Shown here piece by piece: positions 27,396-37,128 of a stretch of DNA of 64,000 nt. The stretch's first letter is position 1. Each line of letters opens with the position of its first letter. The DNA is from Catellatospora sp. TT07R-123 (lineage in GTDB: Bacteria > Actinomycetota > Actinomycetes > Mycobacteriales > Micromonosporaceae), in assembly GCF_018327705.1 (NCBI RefSeq), contig NZ_BNEM01000002.1:3534001-3598000 (forward strand), written 5' to 3'. The notes under the pieces were generated by a model. The model was not told the DNA's origin. It saw only the letters and a program-made list of their open reading frames with translations, and did not search any database. The position numbers and the translations under genes are program-made.

Positions 27396-27506
27396 GGCTG
27401 GGTGGGGTGGGTGGGACGGGTTGGGTGGGACGGGGTGGGACGGGGTGGGACGGGACGGGGTGAGACGGGACGGGGTGGGGTGGGGCGGGGCGGGGGGTTG
27501 GGTGGG
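27396..27506. repeat. G-rich imperfect tandem repeat
   Basis: Repeated GGGACGGGGT and GGGTGGG units over about 110 bases, with many runs of three to five G on the + strand. It abuts the stop of the PLP lyase gene, so the transcript of that gene would carry the C-rich strand. Quadruplex formation on the + strand is possible. Confidence 0.8.
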
Positions 27507-28604
27507 TCAGGCTGCGGCGGTGAGGGCGGTACGCAGGTCCGCCAGCAGGTCCTCGGTGTCCTCGACGCCGCAGGACAGCCGGACGAATCCCGGTGCCACG
27601 TTGTCGCCCCACTGGTGGCGCCGGTCGGCGCTGCTGTGCAGGCCGCCGAAGCTCGTCGCCGCCGCCACCAGGTTCGACGCGCGCAGGAATGTCGCCACCT
27701 GCTCCGCGGACCCCAGCTCGAACGACACCAGCCCGGGCACGATCTTCATCTGCCGGGCCGCGATCGGCGAGTCCCCCGCCCAGCGGACACCCCGGACCCC
27801 GGACAGCCCGCGCAGCAGCGCGGCGACGGCGGCGCCGTTGGCGGCCTGCTGGCGCAGGCGCAGGGCGAGGGTGCCCATGGAGCGCCGGGCCAGCCAGCAG
27901 TCGAACGCCGACGGGATGGCGCCGGCCAGCGCCCGCCACTGGCGCATGCCGCCGAGCAGGTCGGCGTCGCGGGTGGCGACGTAGCCGAGCAGCAGGTCGG
28001 AGTGGCCGGAGATGGCCTTGGTGCCGGAGGCGACGACCACGTCGGCGCCGAGGTCGAGCGGGCGCTGCGACAGCGGCGTGGCGGTGGTGTTGTCGACGGC
28101 GACCAGGGCTCCGGCGGCGTGGGCGGCCTGGGCGACGGCGGCGATGTCGACCAGGTCGAGGCCGGGGTTGGCGGGGGTCTCCAGCAGCACCAGCCGTACG
28201 CCGTCGAAGGACGGGTAGGGACCGGCCGTGGGCACCTCGACGGTCTGCACGCCGAGCCCGGCGAGGGTGCTCGCGGCGAAAGCGCGCACCTGGTAGTACC
28301 CGTCGGCGGGGATCATGAGGGTGTCACCGGTACGCAGCACCGTCAGCAGCAGCGCGGTGATCGCGGCCTGGCCGCTGCCGAAGGCGAGGCAGTCGCCGCC
28401 CTCCAGCCCGCCGATGGCCGCCTCCAGCAGCCGCCGGGTCGGGTTGTCGCCCCGCCCGTAGCCGTCCAGGTCGGGCCGGTAGCCCTCGGGCGGCAGGTGG
28501 TACGGGGCGGCCAGCACCGGGCCCGGGAGCAGCGGTGCTCCGGGAACGGGTTCGGGCATGCCGACGTGGACCGACAGGGTGCTGTCGCCGTACTGCGTTG
28601 TCAT
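27507..28604 (-). CDS. Trans-sulfuration family PLP enzyme (cystathionine gamma-lyase/synthase-like)
   Basis: The product is 365 residues of the Cys/Met metabolism PLP family. [13 protein letters not shown] is the cofactor phosphate-binding region, [13 protein letters not shown] and [23 protein letters not shown] the central block, and [10 protein letters not shown] holds the Schiff-base Lys (about residue 192). The C-terminus has [15 protein letters not shown]. It could be a cystathionine gamma-lyase, gamma-synthase or methionine gamma-lyase; the family name cannot be narrowed by eye. It begins 32 bases after gpsA ends, so it may be the third gene of a plsC-gpsA operon. Confidence 0.88.
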   Translation of the reverse strand: MTTQYGDSTLSVHVGMPEPVPGAPLLPGPVLAAPYHLPPEGYRPDLDGYGRGDNPTRRLLEAAIGGLEGGDCLAFGSGQAAITALLLTVLRTGDTLMIPADGYYQVRAFAASTLAGLGVQTVEVPTAGPYPSFDGVRLVLLETPANPGLDLVDIAAVAQAAHAAGALVAVDNTTATPLSQRPLDLGADVVVASGTKAISGHSDLLLGYVATRDADLLGGMRQWRALAGAIPSAFDCWLARRSMGTLALRLRQQAANGAAVAALLRGLSGVRGVRWAGDSPIAARQMKIVPGLVSFELGSAEQVATFLRASNLVAAATSFGGLHSSADRRHQWGDNVAPGFVRLSCGVEDTEDLLADLRTALTAAA

Positions 28605-28635
28605 AGGCGAACCGTAACCGGCCCACCTGGCGGGA

Positions 28636-29628
28636 TCACTCGGGCTTGGTCGAACGTGACATCAGCGTGGTGAGCGCGGTCCGGGGGTCGACGCCCTCGT
28701 GGCAGATCCGCTCGACCTGCTCGGTGATCGGCATCTCGACGCCGTGCGAGTGGGCCAGGTCCCGGATGGCCAGGCAGCTCTTGACGCCCTCGGCGGTGTA
28801 CCGGGTGGCGGCCTGCGCCTGCTCCAGCGTCTTGCCCCGGCCCAGGTGCTCGCCGAAGGTGCGGTTGCGCGACAGCGGTGACATGCAGGTGCCGATGAGG
28901 TCGCCCATCCCGGCCAGGCCGGAGAAGGTGAGCGGGTCGGCGCCCAGCGCCACACCGAGCCGGGCGGTCTCGGCCAGGCCCCGGGTGACCAGCATGGCCT
29001 TGGTGTTGTCGCCCAGGCCCATCGCGTGCGCGACGCCGTACGCGAGCGCGATCGCGTTCTTGACCGCGCCGCCGAGCTCGCACCCGATGACGTCGTCGTT
29101 GGTGTACGGCCGAAAGTACGGCGTGGTCGTCGCCCGCTGCACGGTGGTGGCCCGGTCGATGTCGCTGCACGCCACGACGGTGGCGGCGGGCTGCTCCAGC
29201 GCGATCTCCGGCGCCAGGTTGGGCCCGCTGACCACGGCGACGCGGTCGGGCGACACCCCGGCGGCCTCGACGATGACCTGGCTCATCCGCTGGGTGGTGC
29301 CCAGCTCGATGCCCTTCATCAGCGAGACCAGGGTGGCGTCGGGGTGCACCGAGGCGGCCCAGTCGGCCAGGTTCGGGCGCAGGGTCTGCGACGGCACGGC
29401 GAGCACCACGATCTCGGCGCCGTCGATGGCCTCCAGCGCCGAGCCGGTCGCGGTGACCCGCGCCCCGACGTACATGTCCTCCAGGTATTCCGGGTTGCGG
29501 CCGGTCTCGCGGATCGCGGCGGCGATCTCGGGGCGGCGCGCCCACAGCGCGACGTCGTTGCCGGCGTCACCGAGGATCTTGGCGAAGGCGGTCCCCCAGG
29601 AACCGGCGCCGAGCACCGCTACCTTCAT
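28636..29628 (-). CDS. gpsA: Glycerol-3-phosphate dehydrogenase (NAD(P)+)
   Basis: The product is 330 residues. [15 protein letters not shown] is the GxGxxG Rossmann loop, [10 protein letters not shown] and [16 protein letters not shown] are substrate-region motifs, [15 protein letters not shown] carries the catalytic Lys, and SRNRTFGE is a further GpsA signature. It makes sn-glycerol 3-phosphate for phospholipids. The ATG overlaps the plsC stop (ATGA), a direct coupling of precursor supply and acylation. Confidence 0.97.
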   Translation of the reverse strand: MKVAVLGAGSWGTAFAKILGDAGNDVALWARRPEIAAAIRETGRNPEYLEDMYVGARVTATGSALEAIDGAEIVVLAVPSQTLRPNLADWAASVHPDATLVSLMKGIELGTTQRMSQVIVEAAGVSPDRVAVVSGPNLAPEIALEQPAATVVACSDIDRATTVQRATTTPYFRPYTNDDVIGCELGGAVKNAIALAYGVAHAMGLGDNTKAMLVTRGLAETARLGVALGADPLTFSGLAGMGDLIGTCMSPLSRNRTFGEHLGRGKTLEQAQAATRYTAEGVKSCLAIRDLAHSHGVEMPITEQVERICHEGVDPRTALTTLMSRSTKPE

Positions 29629-30347
29629 CGCTCCGCTCCCTCGGCCCGCGTCGACGGCGCCCAGATCGGCGGCGGGGACGGCTCGTGCCGGATCTCGGCG
29701 AGCATGTCGCGCAGGCGCAGCATCACGGCCTCGGTCATCTCGTTGAGCACCGCCGCGGTCGGCTCGGCGCCCTGCCAGCGGGACAGGTCCACGGGTTCGC
29801 CCGCCCACACCGAGACCGGGATCTTCGGAATGAGCCGGACCTTCTTGGTACGCGGGTCGAAGATGCGCTCCGGCCCCCAGGTGACCACCGGGATCACCGG
29901 CGCACCGGTGAGCAGCGCGAGCCGGGCGGTGCCGGTCTTGCCGCGCATCGGCCACAGGTCGGGTTCCTTGGTGGTGGTGCCCTCGGGGTAGATGACGACG
30001 CAGCCGCCCTCCCGGACCGCCTCGACGGCGGCGTCGAGCGCCTTGACGGCGTCGGCGGTGCCGCGGTGGACCGGGATCTGCCTGCACCAGTGGAGGATCT
30101 TCCCGGCCAGCGGGATCCGGAAGACGCTCTCCTTGCCCAGGAACTGCGGCCAGCGGCCGGAGTCGTACACGTAGTGGGCGGTGGTGAACGGGTCGGCGTG
30201 CGACACGTGGTTGACGGCCAGGATGATGCCGCCCTCGGCCGGGATGTGCTCGAAGCCGCGCCAGTCCCGCCGGGTGAGCACGGTCATCGCCGGCTTGACC
30301 AGGTACACCGCGAACCGCTGCCAGAAGCCCAGCCTGCGCCGCGCCAA
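29625..30347 (-). CDS. plsC: 1-acyl-glycerol-3-phosphate acyltransferase
   Basis: The product is 240 residues. NHVSHADP is the HX4D acyltransferase motif and [10 protein letters not shown] the EGT glycerol-phosphate motif, with [10 protein letters not shown] after it. It acylates lysophosphatidic acid at the membrane. The start is taken as TTG at 30347 because a perfect AAGGAGG lies five bases upstream; a GTG at 30365 would place the Shine-Dalgarno inside the gene. It is coupled to gpsA downstream. It is divergent from cofC. Confidence 0.92.
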   Translation of the reverse strand: MARRRLGFWQRFAVYLVKPAMTVLTRRDWRGFEHIPAEGGIILAVNHVSHADPFTTAHYVYDSGRWPQFLGKESVFRIPLAGKILHWCRQIPVHRGTADAVKALDAAVEAVREGGCVVIYPEGTTTKEPDLWPMRGKTGTARLALLTGAPVIPVVTWGPERIFDPRTKKVRLIPKIPVSVWAGEPVDLSRWQGAEPTAAVLNEMTEAVMLRLRDMLAEIRHEPSPPPIWAPSTRAEGAER

Positions 30348-30507
30348 CGTAGCCTCCTTCAACACGCCCGCCGCCTCCGGCGGACGCCACCGCCGTCGTG
30401 GCGCACCAGGGTACGTCACGACCACGTGAGCGCATCATGTCACGTCCCGGCATACCCGGAACCCGCCCGCCGGTACCGCCACCGCCGCGCCGGGGCGCCA
30501 GAATGGC

Positions 30508-31110
30508 ATGGTGCCCGCCCTGCCCGTGACTGTCCTGGTTCCGCTGAAGCCGCTGGCCGAGGCGAAGAGCCGGCTGCGCGGCGCCGAGGCCGACCACGAG
30601 GCGCTCGTGCTCGACCTGGCCCGCCGTACGGTCCGCGCCGCCCGCGCCGCCGCCGGGGTGGCCCGGGTCTACGTGGTGACCCGCGACGGCAGGGCCGCCC
30701 GGGAACTGCGCGACTGCGGGGCGGAGATCGCCCCCGACACCGGCCGCGACCTCAACGACGCGCTGTGCCAGGCCGCCGACCGGTTCGACGGCCGGACGCA
30801 GCGGCTGGCCGCGCTGCCCGCCGACCTGCCCGCGCTGCGGCCCGACGAGCTGGCGCAGGCGCTCGCGGCGGCCGGACCGGGCCGGGCCTTCGTGCCGGAC
30901 GCGGCCGGAATCGGGACGGTGCTGCTGGTCAGCGCGGTCGGCGGGCGCCTGGATCCGCGGTTCGGCCCCGGTTCGGCGGCCGCGCACGAGCTGTCGGGGG
31001 CGCGGCGGCTCGGCGGCGGCTGGCCGACGCTGCGCCGCGACGTCGACACGGCCGAGGACCTGGCGGCGGTTCGGGCCTGGGGCCTGCCGTACGCGGGCTC
31101 GGCGGCGTAG
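30508..31110 (+). CDS. cofC: Phosphoenolpyruvate/2-phospholactate guanylyltransferase (CofC/FbiD)
   Basis: The product is 200 residues. [15 protein letters not shown] near the N-terminus is the nucleotide binding signature, [15 protein letters not shown] and [14 protein letters not shown] the metal-binding region, and [13 protein letters not shown] a conserved later block. The enzyme makes the GTP-activated 3-carbon unit for coenzyme F420; in actinobacteria phosphoenolpyruvate is the reported substrate (FbiD). The F420-dependent enzyme NpdG is encoded 20 kb away. The next gene, a cold-shock-like protein, follows within about 10 bases. Confidence 0.92.
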   Translation: MVPALPVTVLVPLKPLAEAKSRLRGAEADHEALVLDLARRTVRAARAAAGVARVYVVTRDGRAARELRDCGAEIAPDTGRDLNDALCQAADRFDGRTQRLAALPADLPALRPDELAQALAAAGPGRAFVPDAAGIGTVLLVSAVGGRLDPRFGPGSAAAHELSGARRLGGGWPTLRRDVDTAEDLAAVRAWGLPYAGSAA

Positions 31111-31120
31111 GTTGGCAGCC

Positions 31121-31315
31121 ATGCAGGGCACCGTCGCGACGTTCGACCCCGACTCCCGTACCGGCACGCTGCTGCTGGACGACGGCACCCCGGTCGCCTT
31201 CGACCGGGCCGCGTTCGAGGCCTCCGGGCTGCGGCTGCTGCGGCTGGGCCAGCGGGTGCGGCTGGAGTACGACGGCGACCGGTTGCGCCGGATCGCCATA
31301 CCCACCATGCCGTGA
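31121..31315 (+). CDS. Small cold-shock-like (OB-fold) protein
   Basis: The product is 64 residues. [25 protein letters not shown] resembles the first strands of a cold-shock domain, with Phe and Asp in place of the canonical aromatic RNP1 residues, and [17 protein letters not shown] the later strands. It is shorter and less aromatic than CspA, so nucleic acid binding is uncertain. The ATG at 31121 is chosen; a TTG at 31112 is also in frame. It may be translated with cofC. Confidence 0.78.
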   Translation: MQGTVATFDPDSRTGTLLLDDGTPVAFDRAAFEASGLRLLRLGQRVRLEYDGDRLRRIAIPTMP

Positions 31316-31439
31316 CACCCGCCGTGCGGTGACACCCGGCATGCAGTGACGGACGCCACGGTCCGCGCTCGCTGGCGCGACCACCCTGCGCTGCCACGAG
31401 TTCACCCCTCGTTCATGTTGATCGGGACAGAATTGTGGG

Positions 31440-33680
31440 GTGAGCCAGACTCCGCCCCGCCGCCCGCGAAAGTCCTCGACATCCGATTCCGTGCCGGCCC
31501 AGGCAGGGCCGGACAGCGCCGAGACGACCACGCCCGAGCTGATCGCGCAGGCACAGGCGCCCGCCGACCCGGCCCCGGTCGAACTGCCCGAGGACCGGTA
31601 CTTCAACCGCGAGGTCTCCTGGCTCGACTTCAACGCCAGGGTGCTGGCGCTGGCCGAGGACACGCGGCAGCCGCTGCTGGAGCGCCTGAAGTTCATGGCG
31701 ATCTTCGCGAGCAATCTGGACGAGTTCTACATGGTCCGCATCGCGGGGCTGCGCCGCCGCCTGGAGACCGGCCTGCCCACCCGGGGCGCCGACCTGGTGC
31801 CGACCCGGCTCCAGCTGGAGATGGTGGCCGAGCGCTCCTCCGAGCTGGTCGCCGAGCACGCCACCGAGTTCGCGAAGGTGCTGCGCCCGGCGCTGGCCAA
31901 GACCGGCGTGAGCATCGTCGGCTGGTCTGATCTGGACCGGGGCGAGCGCGAGCAGCTGCGGTCGTACTTCCGCGAGCACATCTTCCCGGTGCTGACGCCG
32001 CTGTCCTTCGACCCGGCGCACCCGTTCCCGTACATCTCGGGCCTGTCGCTGAACGTCGCCGCCGTGGTGCGCGACCCGGCCACCGGGGAGCAGCTGTTCG
32101 CCCGGGTCAAGGTGCCCAACAACGTGCCCCGGTTCGTGCAGGTCGACAGCGGCTCCGGCCGCATCCTGACCGCCGACGGCAAGACGGCCTACCGGTTCCT
32201 GCCCGTGGAGGAGCTGATCGCCGGCGAGCTCGGGCAGCTCTTCTCCGGCATGGAGGTGGTGGAGCAGCACCTGTTCCGGGTGACCCGCAACGCCGACGTC
32301 GAGATCGACGAGGACCGCGACGAGGACCTGCTCCAGGCGATGGAGCGGGAGCTGGCCCGGCGCCGGTTCGGGCCGCCCGTGCGGCTGGAGGTGTCGGCGG
32401 AGATCTCCGACCACGTGCTGGCGACGCTGGTGACGGAGCTGGAGGTCGACGCCCGGGACGTGCTGCGGGTGCCGGGCCTGCTGGACCTGTCCGGGCTGTG
32501 GCAGATCTACGACGTGGACCGGCCCGACCTCAAGGAGGCGCCGTTCGTCCCCGCGACCCACCCGCGCCTGCGCGACGGCGAGTCCACCCGCAGCGTCTTC
32601 AACATCCTGCGCGACGGCGACATCCTGCTGCACCACCCGTACCACTCGTTCTCCACCAGCGTGCAGCGGTTCATCGAGCAGGCGGCGGTGGACCCGCACG
32701 TGCTGGCGATCAAGCAGACGCTGTACCGCACCTCCGGCGACTCCCCCATCGTGGACGCCCTCATCACCGCCGCCGAGGCGGGCAAGCAGGTGGTGGTCCT
32801 GGTCGAGGTGAAGGCGCGCTTCGACGAGCGGGCCAACATCGGCTGGGCGCGGATGCTGGAGCGCGCGGGCTGCCACGTGGTCTACGGCCTGGTGGGCCTG
32901 AAGACGCACTGCAAGACGGCGCTGGTGGTGCGCGAGGAGGCGGGCCAGATCCGCCGCTACTGCCACATCGGCACCGGCAACTACCACCCCAAGACCGCCC
33001 GCATGTACGAGGACTTCGGCCTGCTCACCGCCGATCCCGAGATCGGCGCGGACCTGACCGACCTGTTCAACTCCCTGACCGGCTACAGCCGCCAGACGGC
33101 GTACCGGCGGCTGATGGTGGCCCCGCACGGGGTCCGGTCGGGCCTCATCGAGCGGATCGACCGCGAGGCGGAGCTGGCCCGGCAGGGCAAGCGGGGCCTG
33201 GTCCAGATCAAGGTGAACTCGCTCGTCGACGAGGCGGTCATCGACGCCCTCTACCGGGCTTCGCAGGCCGGGGTGCAGGTGGACCTGTTCGTACGCGGCA
33301 TGGTCGCGCTCAAGCCCGGCGTGAAGGGCCTGTCGGACAACATCCGGGTGCGCTCGGTGCTGGGCCGGTTCCTGGAGCACTCGCGGCTGTTCCGCTTCGG
33401 CGCGGGCGACCCGCGCGCCGGCCGGGGCCGGGCGGAGTTCTGGATCGGGTCGGCCGACATCATGCACCGCAACCTCGACCGGCGGGTGGAGGCGCTGATC
33501 CAGGTCACCGACGCCACCGCCCGCGCCGAGCTGGCCGACCTGCTCGACGCCGCGATGTCCGACGGCACCGAGACGTTCGAGCTGGAGTCGGACGGCAGCT
33601 GGACCCGCTACATCTCCACTTCGGAACACCCCCGGGTCGACCTGCAGGTGGCGCTGCTGAACCGGGTGCTCAAGCGCTGA
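31440..33680 (+). CDS. ppk: Polyphosphate kinase 1
   Basis: The product is 746 residues. A disordered N-terminus (about 60 residues) precedes [17 protein letters not shown], the PPK1 start motif. [11 protein letters not shown] follows, then [13 protein letters not shown] and [22 protein letters not shown] from the phospholipase-D-like catalytic half. The phosphorylated active-site His is in HIGTGNYHP at about residue 508. It polymerises ATP gamma-phosphate into polyphosphate. The start is a GTG at 31440; in-frame alternatives upstream do not add conserved sequence. A CHAD-domain gene follows 34 bases later. Confidence 0.97.
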   Translation: MSQTPPRRPRKSSTSDSVPAQAGPDSAETTTPELIAQAQAPADPAPVELPEDRYFNREVSWLDFNARVLALAEDTRQPLLERLKFMAIFASNLDEFYMVRIAGLRRRLETGLPTRGADLVPTRLQLEMVAERSSELVAEHATEFAKVLRPALAKTGVSIVGWSDLDRGEREQLRSYFREHIFPVLTPLSFDPAHPFPYISGLSLNVAAVVRDPATGEQLFARVKVPNNVPRFVQVDSGSGRILTADGKTAYRFLPVEELIAGELGQLFSGMEVVEQHLFRVTRNADVEIDEDRDEDLLQAMERELARRRFGPPVRLEVSAEISDHVLATLVTELEVDARDVLRVPGLLDLSGLWQIYDVDRPDLKEAPFVPATHPRLRDGESTRSVFNILRDGDILLHHPYHSFSTSVQRFIEQAAVDPHVLAIKQTLYRTSGDSPIVDALITAAEAGKQVVVLVEVKARFDERANIGWARMLERAGCHVVYGLVGLKTHCKTALVVREEAGQIRRYCHIGTGNYHPKTARMYEDFGLLTADPEIGADLTDLFNSLTGYSRQTAYRRLMVAPHGVRSGLIERIDREAELARQGKRGLVQIKVNSLVDEAVIDALYRASQAGVQVDLFVRGMVALKPGVKGLSDNIRVRSVLGRFLEHSRLFRFGAGDPRAGRGRAEFWIGSADIMHRNLDRRVEALIQVTDATARAELADLLDAAMSDGTETFELESDGSWTRYISTSEHPRVDLQVALLNRVLKR

Positions 33681-33714
33681 GGCGTACGGCGCCGGGGCGA
33701 CTAGGCTTGACCGC

Positions 33715-34602
33715 ATGGCCGGTCGGGTGGCGGCGAGCCTGGTCACCTCGGCCGTACGCAGGTCCGTGGCGCAGATCCTGGCCCACGAGCCCCTGGTGCG
33801 GCTGGACGCGCCCGTGCCCGGCGGGGACTCCGCCGTGCACCGGATGCGGGTCGGCTGCCGCCGGCTGCGCTCGGATCTGCGTACGTTCGCGCCGCTGGTG
33901 GACCGGCGCTGGTCGGTGCCGCTGCGGGCGGAGCTGCGCTGGCTGGCCGGGCTGCTCGGCGGGGCCCGCGACGCCGAGGTGCAGCGGGCCCGGCTGTGGG
34001 CGACGGCCGGTGCCGACCCGGCGCACCCCCTGGACCCGGCGGCCGTGGCGGCCCTGGACGGCCTGCTGGCGGCCCGTCGGGCGGCGGCCCACCGCGCGGT
34101 GCTGGCGGGCCTGGACACCGCCCGCTACGCGGTCCTGGCCGGGCGGCTGGCGGCCGCGGCCGAGCACGTCCCGCTGGCCGACGCCGCGTTCGCCCCGGTC
34201 AGCCGACGGAAGCTGGTCCGGCGGCCGCTGCGCCACCTGCGGCGCGGCCGCCGCGACGTCCCCGGCACCCGGGACCTGACCCCCGCCTCGCCCGATGTGG
34301 ACTGGCACGGCGTACGCATCAGCGCCAAGCGCGCCCGCTACGCCGCCGAGGCCGTGGGCCTGCGGCGCCTGGCCAGGGCCCTGGTCGAACTCCAGGACCT
34401 GCTCGGCGAGCACCAGGACGCCGTGGTGGCCGCGGCGCTGTGGCAGGCGCTCGGGCGGGAGCACCCGGAGGTGGCGGTGACGTGCGGGCGGCTGGTGGAG
34501 CGGGAGTCCGCCGCCGCCCGTGCCGCCCGCACGGCGCTGATGGTCCTGCTCAGAAGCGGCCGACGGCGACGAAGACCGCCAGCGCGCCCAGGATCACGTT
34601 GA
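33715..34602 (+). CDS. CHAD-domain protein (predicted polyphosphate binding)
   Basis: The product is 295 residues. The conserved His/Arg/Lys pattern of CHAD is visible: AVHRMRVGCRRLRSDLRTF at about residues 41-60, then RDAEVQRARL, then WHGVRISAKRARYAAEAV and LLGEHQDAVVA. CHAD proteins bind polyphosphate with a basic surface. The gene immediately follows ppk, which supports that reading. The C-terminus is an Arg/Pro tail that overlaps the 3' end of the DoxX gene on the other strand by 53 bases. mutT1, which I would expect here in M. tuberculosis, is absent. Confidence 0.88.
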   Translation: MAGRVAASLVTSAVRRSVAQILAHEPLVRLDAPVPGGDSAVHRMRVGCRRLRSDLRTFAPLVDRRWSVPLRAELRWLAGLLGGARDAEVQRARLWATAGADPAHPLDPAAVAALDGLLAARRAAAHRAVLAGLDTARYAVLAGRLAAAAEHVPLADAAFAPVSRRKLVRRPLRHLRRGRRDVPGTRDLTPASPDVDWHGVRISAKRARYAAEAVGLRRLARALVELQDLLGEHQDAVVAAALWQALGREHPEVAVTCGRLVERESAAARAARTALMVLLRSGRRRRRPPARPGSR

Positions 34603-34906
34603 AGACGATGCCCGGGTACTCCTTGCGGCGCAGGTGCACCACGGCGGCGGCGACCATGACGGCGGCCAGGGCGACGGCCGCGATCGGGGTCAGCACCGGG
34701 GCGATCCCGGTAGCCCACGGCGCGATCAGGCCGATGCCGCCGAGCACCTCGCTGACGCCGATGAGCTTGACCATCCCGGCCGAGTAGTCGTCGACCCAGC
34801 CGAGGTTGGCCCGCAGCTTCTCCTTGGGCTGGGTGGACTTCATCAGGCCGGCGGCGAAGAAGGCCAGGCCGAGCAGGATCTGCACGACCCACAGGGCGGT
34901 GTTCAT
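34550..34906 (-). CDS. DoxX-family membrane protein
   Basis: The product is 118 residues with four predicted transmembrane helices at about 5-24, 46-64, 70-88 and 97-115. AFFAAGLMKSTQPKEKL and GVSEVLGGIGLI are typical of DoxX-like proteins. Some members support redox homeostasis or oxidoreductase complexes; the exact role is unknown. It is divergent from a TetR regulator 92 bases away, a common target arrangement. The ATG has AGGAGAAACTG upstream. Confidence 0.88.
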   Translation of the reverse strand: MNTALWVVQILLGLAFFAAGLMKSTQPKEKLRANLGWVDDYSAGMVKLIGVSEVLGGIGLIAPWATGIAPVLTPIAAVALAAVMVAAAVVHLRRKEYPGIVFNVILGALAVFVAVGRF

Positions 34907-34920
34907 CAGTTTCTCCTAAA

Positions 34921-34980
34921 CGGTGGATCTCCTCCACTTGTCGACGGGACGGTAGCACTAACCGGAGGCGGTCCTCCAGT
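34921..34980. promoter_or_regulatory. Candidate TetR operator between DoxX and TetR genes
   Basis: The 92-base divergent gap has two dyads: GTGGA-TCTCC-TCCAC (about 34924-34937, partly overlapping) and GGAGG-CGGT-CCTCC (34964-34977). The latter extends through CTAACC/CAGT. TetR family members usually bind such dyads over divergent promoters. The proposal is inference. Confidence 0.45.
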
Positions 34981-34998
34981 CCTGCTACCCTTCTGATC

Positions 34999-35664
34999 AT
35001 GGAGGGCAATCCGCTGCGCGCCGACGCCGCCCGCAACCGCGACCGCATCGTCACCGCCGCCTGCGAGCTGTTCGCGCAACGGGGTCTGGACGTGCCGCTG
35101 GAGGAGGTGGCGGGCCGGGCCGGGGTCGGCATCGCCACGCTGTACCGGCGCTTTCCCACCCGCGACGACCTGACCGCCGCCGCCGCGAGCACGAAGATCG
35201 AGCAGTACGAGCAGGCGCTGCGCGACGCCCAGGCCGCGCCGGACGCCTGGACCGGCTTCAGCGGCTACGTCACCGCGGTCTGCGCCATGCAGGCCGCCGA
35301 CGGCGGACTGGCCGATGTGCTCACCATGAGCTTCCCCGGCTCCCGCGACTTCGAGCAGCGCCGGATCGCGCTGCACCGCGGCTTCACCGACCTGGTGGCG
35401 GCGGCCAAGGCCGAGGGCACCCTGCGCGAGGACTACGTCGCCGAGGACCTGCCGCTGCTGCTGATGGCCAACGCCGGGGTGCTGCGCGGCACCGCCGAGG
35501 CCGCCCCGAAGGCGTGGCAGCGGCTGGTGGCGTACCTGTTGCAGGCGTTCCGGGTCTCCGATCGCGCCGAACCGCTGCCCGCACCGCCCACGCCGCGCCA
35601 GACCTACCGCGCCATGCTGCGCATCTCCGGCTGCAAGGGCCGCTCCCAACCGCCGCAGCAATAG
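34999..35664 (+). CDS. TetR-family transcriptional regulator
   Basis: The product is 221 residues. The N-terminal helix-turn-helix is clear: RIVTAACELFAQRGLDVPLEEVAGRAGVGIATLYRRFP, at about residues 14-52. The C-terminal ligand domain has no obvious ligand signature. It is divergent from the DoxX gene and probably represses that promoter and its own. The last 30 residues are Pro/Arg rich. Confidence 0.92.
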   Translation: MEGNPLRADAARNRDRIVTAACELFAQRGLDVPLEEVAGRAGVGIATLYRRFPTRDDLTAAAASTKIEQYEQALRDAQAAPDAWTGFSGYVTAVCAMQAADGGLADVLTMSFPGSRDFEQRRIALHRGFTDLVAAAKAEGTLREDYVAEDLPLLLMANAGVLRGTAEAAPKAWQRLVAYLLQAFRVSDRAEPLPAPPTPRQTYRAMLRISGCKGRSQPPQQ

Positions 35665-35676
35665 CGGGTACGCGAA

Positions 35677-35716
35677 AGGCGAGCGCCCACCCGGGGGTCC
35701 GGGCGGGCGCTCGCCT
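35677..35716. terminator. Terminator between TetR gene and HU gene
   Basis: A 12-base-pair stem AGGCGAGCGCCC/GGGCGCTCGCCT with a 16-base GC loop. It lies between convergent genes, 13 bases after the TetR stop. It has no T tract on the + strand, so efficiency is uncertain. Confidence 0.7.
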
Positions 35717-35735
35717 GTGGTCGTACTCAGTCGGG

Positions 35736-36305
35736 TCAGCTCTTCTTGGTGGCCTTCTTCGCCGGCGCCTTCTTCGCGGTCGCCTTGGCGGTCACGGTCT
35801 TCTTGGCCGCCGCCGTGCTCTTCGCCGCCGCCGCCGTCTTGGCCGGCGCCTTCTTGGCGGCGGTCGCCTTCGCGGCGACGGCCTTGGTGGCGGTGCTCTT
35901 GACCGCGGCCTTCTTCGCCGGGGCCGTCTTCGCGGCGGCGGTGGCCTTGGTGGCCGGGCGGGTGGAGGCGGCGGTGGTCTTCTTCGCCGCGGACTTGGCG
36001 GCCTTCTTGGCCGGGGCGGCGACCTTGCCGACCGCCACCGTGTCCTTGAAGCCCGCGCCGGGACGGAAGGCCGGGACCGACGTCTTCTTCACCTTGACGG
36101 CCTCGCCGGTACGCGGGTTGCGCGCCATCCGCGCGGCCCGGGCCCGCTTCTCGAAGACACCGAAGCCGGTCAGCGAGACCTTGTCGCCCTTGGTGACCGC
36201 GTTCTGGATCTCGGTGAGCGTGGCCTCCAGCACGGCCGCGGCGGTCTTCTTGTCGACCACGGTGGGGTGAGCGGCGATCGCGTCGATCAGCTCTGTCTTG
36301 TTCAC
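35736..36305 (-). CDS. hup: HU-family DNA-binding protein with histone H1-like tail
   Basis: The product is 189 residues. The N-terminal 90 residues are a complete HU domain: [40 protein letters not shown] and [12 protein letters not shown]. From about residue 95 to the end is a Lys/Ala-rich tail with repeated KKA, PAKKA and TKA motifs like the H1-like tail of mycobacterial HupB. The start is the GTG at 36305 with GGAGG about eight bases upstream; a longer in-frame start lacks conserved sequence. It compacts the nucleoid. It is convergent with the TetR gene and downstream of the leuCD terminator. Confidence 0.96.
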   Translation of the reverse strand: MNKTELIDAIAAHPTVVDKKTAAAVLEATLTEIQNAVTKGDKVSLTGFGVFEKRARAARMARNPRTGEAVKVKKTSVPAFRPGAGFKDTVAVGKVAAPAKKAAKSAAKKTTAASTRPATKATAAAKTAPAKKAAVKSTATKAVAAKATAAKKAPAKTAAAAKSTAAAKKTVTAKATAKKAPAKKATKKS

Positions 36306-36348
36306 GGATTCCTCCCGTATAGGTACTACTGGACTTATAACAGTCATT

Positions 36349-36360
36349 CTGTGCGCACAG
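36349..36360. promoter_or_regulatory. Perfect palindrome upstream of the HU gene
   Basis: CTGTGCGCACAG, a 12-base perfect palindrome, lies about 45 bases upstream of the HU start, just upstream of a TTATAA that could be the -10 element. A dimeric repressor or activator site is plausible but no regulator is identified. Confidence 0.4.
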
Positions 36361-36423
36361 TAGGCCCAACGTCAGCAATATGCCAACAGGAGGGTGAAAA
36401 ACCACCTATGTGTCGCAACGCAG

Positions 36424-36459
36424 AAATGCCCCCGTCCGCATAACCGGACGGGGGCATTT
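36424..36459 (-). terminator. Rho-independent terminator of leuCD
   Basis: A 15-base-pair stem AAATGCCCCCGTCCG/CGGACGGGGGCATTT with a CATAAC loop, followed on the minus strand by TCTGCG. It lies 68 bases after the leuD stop. Confidence 0.92.
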
Positions 36460-36526
36460 CGCGTTGCTGTCACTCTTCATCAGCCGGGTACGGCCCGGAA
36501 AAGGCCCTGTTTACGGGCCTATGGCC

Positions 36527-37114
36527 TCAGCCGACGAGCACTCCGAAAGAGGGACGCCGGGTCTCGAACTCGGCGATCGCGTCGGAGTGGCGCAGGGTGA
36601 GTCCGATGTCGTCCAAGCCTTCCAGCAGGCGCCAGCGGCTGAAGTCGTCCAGCGCGAACGCCCACGCGTGGCCGCCGGCCCGGACCTCCCGCGCCACCAG
36701 GTCCACCTCCACCGAGGTGGCCGGGTCGGCCTCGGTCAGCTCCCACAGCGTCTCCACCGCCTCCTGCGGCAGTTCCACCGTCAGCAGGCCCTGCTTGAGG
36801 GAGTTGCCGCGGAAGATGTCGCCGTAGCGCGGGGAGATGACGACCCGGAAGCCGTAGTCGTGCAGGGCCCACACCGCGTGCTCGCGCGACGAGCCGGTGC
36901 CGAACTCCGGCCCGGCCACCAGGACCGACGCCCCGGCGTAGACCGGGTTGTTGAGCACGAACGACGGGTCCTCGCGCCAGGCGCTGAACAGGCCGTCCTC
37001 GAAGCCGGTGCGGGTGACCCGCTTCAGGTACACGGCCGGGATGATCTGGTCGGTGTCCACGTTGGAACGGCGCAGCGGCACCGCGGTGCCGGTGTGCACG
37101 GTGAACTTCTCCAT
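36527..37114 (-). CDS. leuD: 3-isopropylmalate dehydratase small subunit
   Basis: The product is 195 residues. [13 protein letters not shown] and [16 protein letters not shown] are the LeuD signatures, with [12 protein letters not shown] later. With LeuC it isomerises 2-isopropylmalate in leucine synthesis. The ATG at 37114 is 14 bases after the leuC stop. A longer open frame upstream is a shadow of leuC. Confidence 0.97.
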   Translation of the reverse strand: MEKFTVHTGTAVPLRRSNVDTDQIIPAVYLKRVTRTGFEDGLFSAWREDPSFVLNNPVYAGASVLVAGPEFGTGSSREHAVWALHDYGFRVVISPRYGDIFRGNSLKQGLLTVELPQEAVETLWELTEADPATSVEVDLVAREVRAGGHAWAFALDDFSRWRLLEGLDDIGLTLRHSDAIAEFETRRPSFGVLVG

Positions 37115-37128
37115 GGGAAACCTCCGGA

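Larger units (their letters stand above)
26869..27506. other. 638-base repeat-rich intergenic region
   Basis: No credible gene. In order it holds a family B palindrome (26905-26963), an 18-base GC tandem repeat (about 27024-27075), two family C inverted pairs (27128-27279), a family A palindrome (27306-27372) and a G-rich tract (27396-27506). This is the densest repeat cluster in the window and lies between convergent genes. Frames through it are low-complexity Arg/Gly or Pro translations. Confidence 0.8.
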
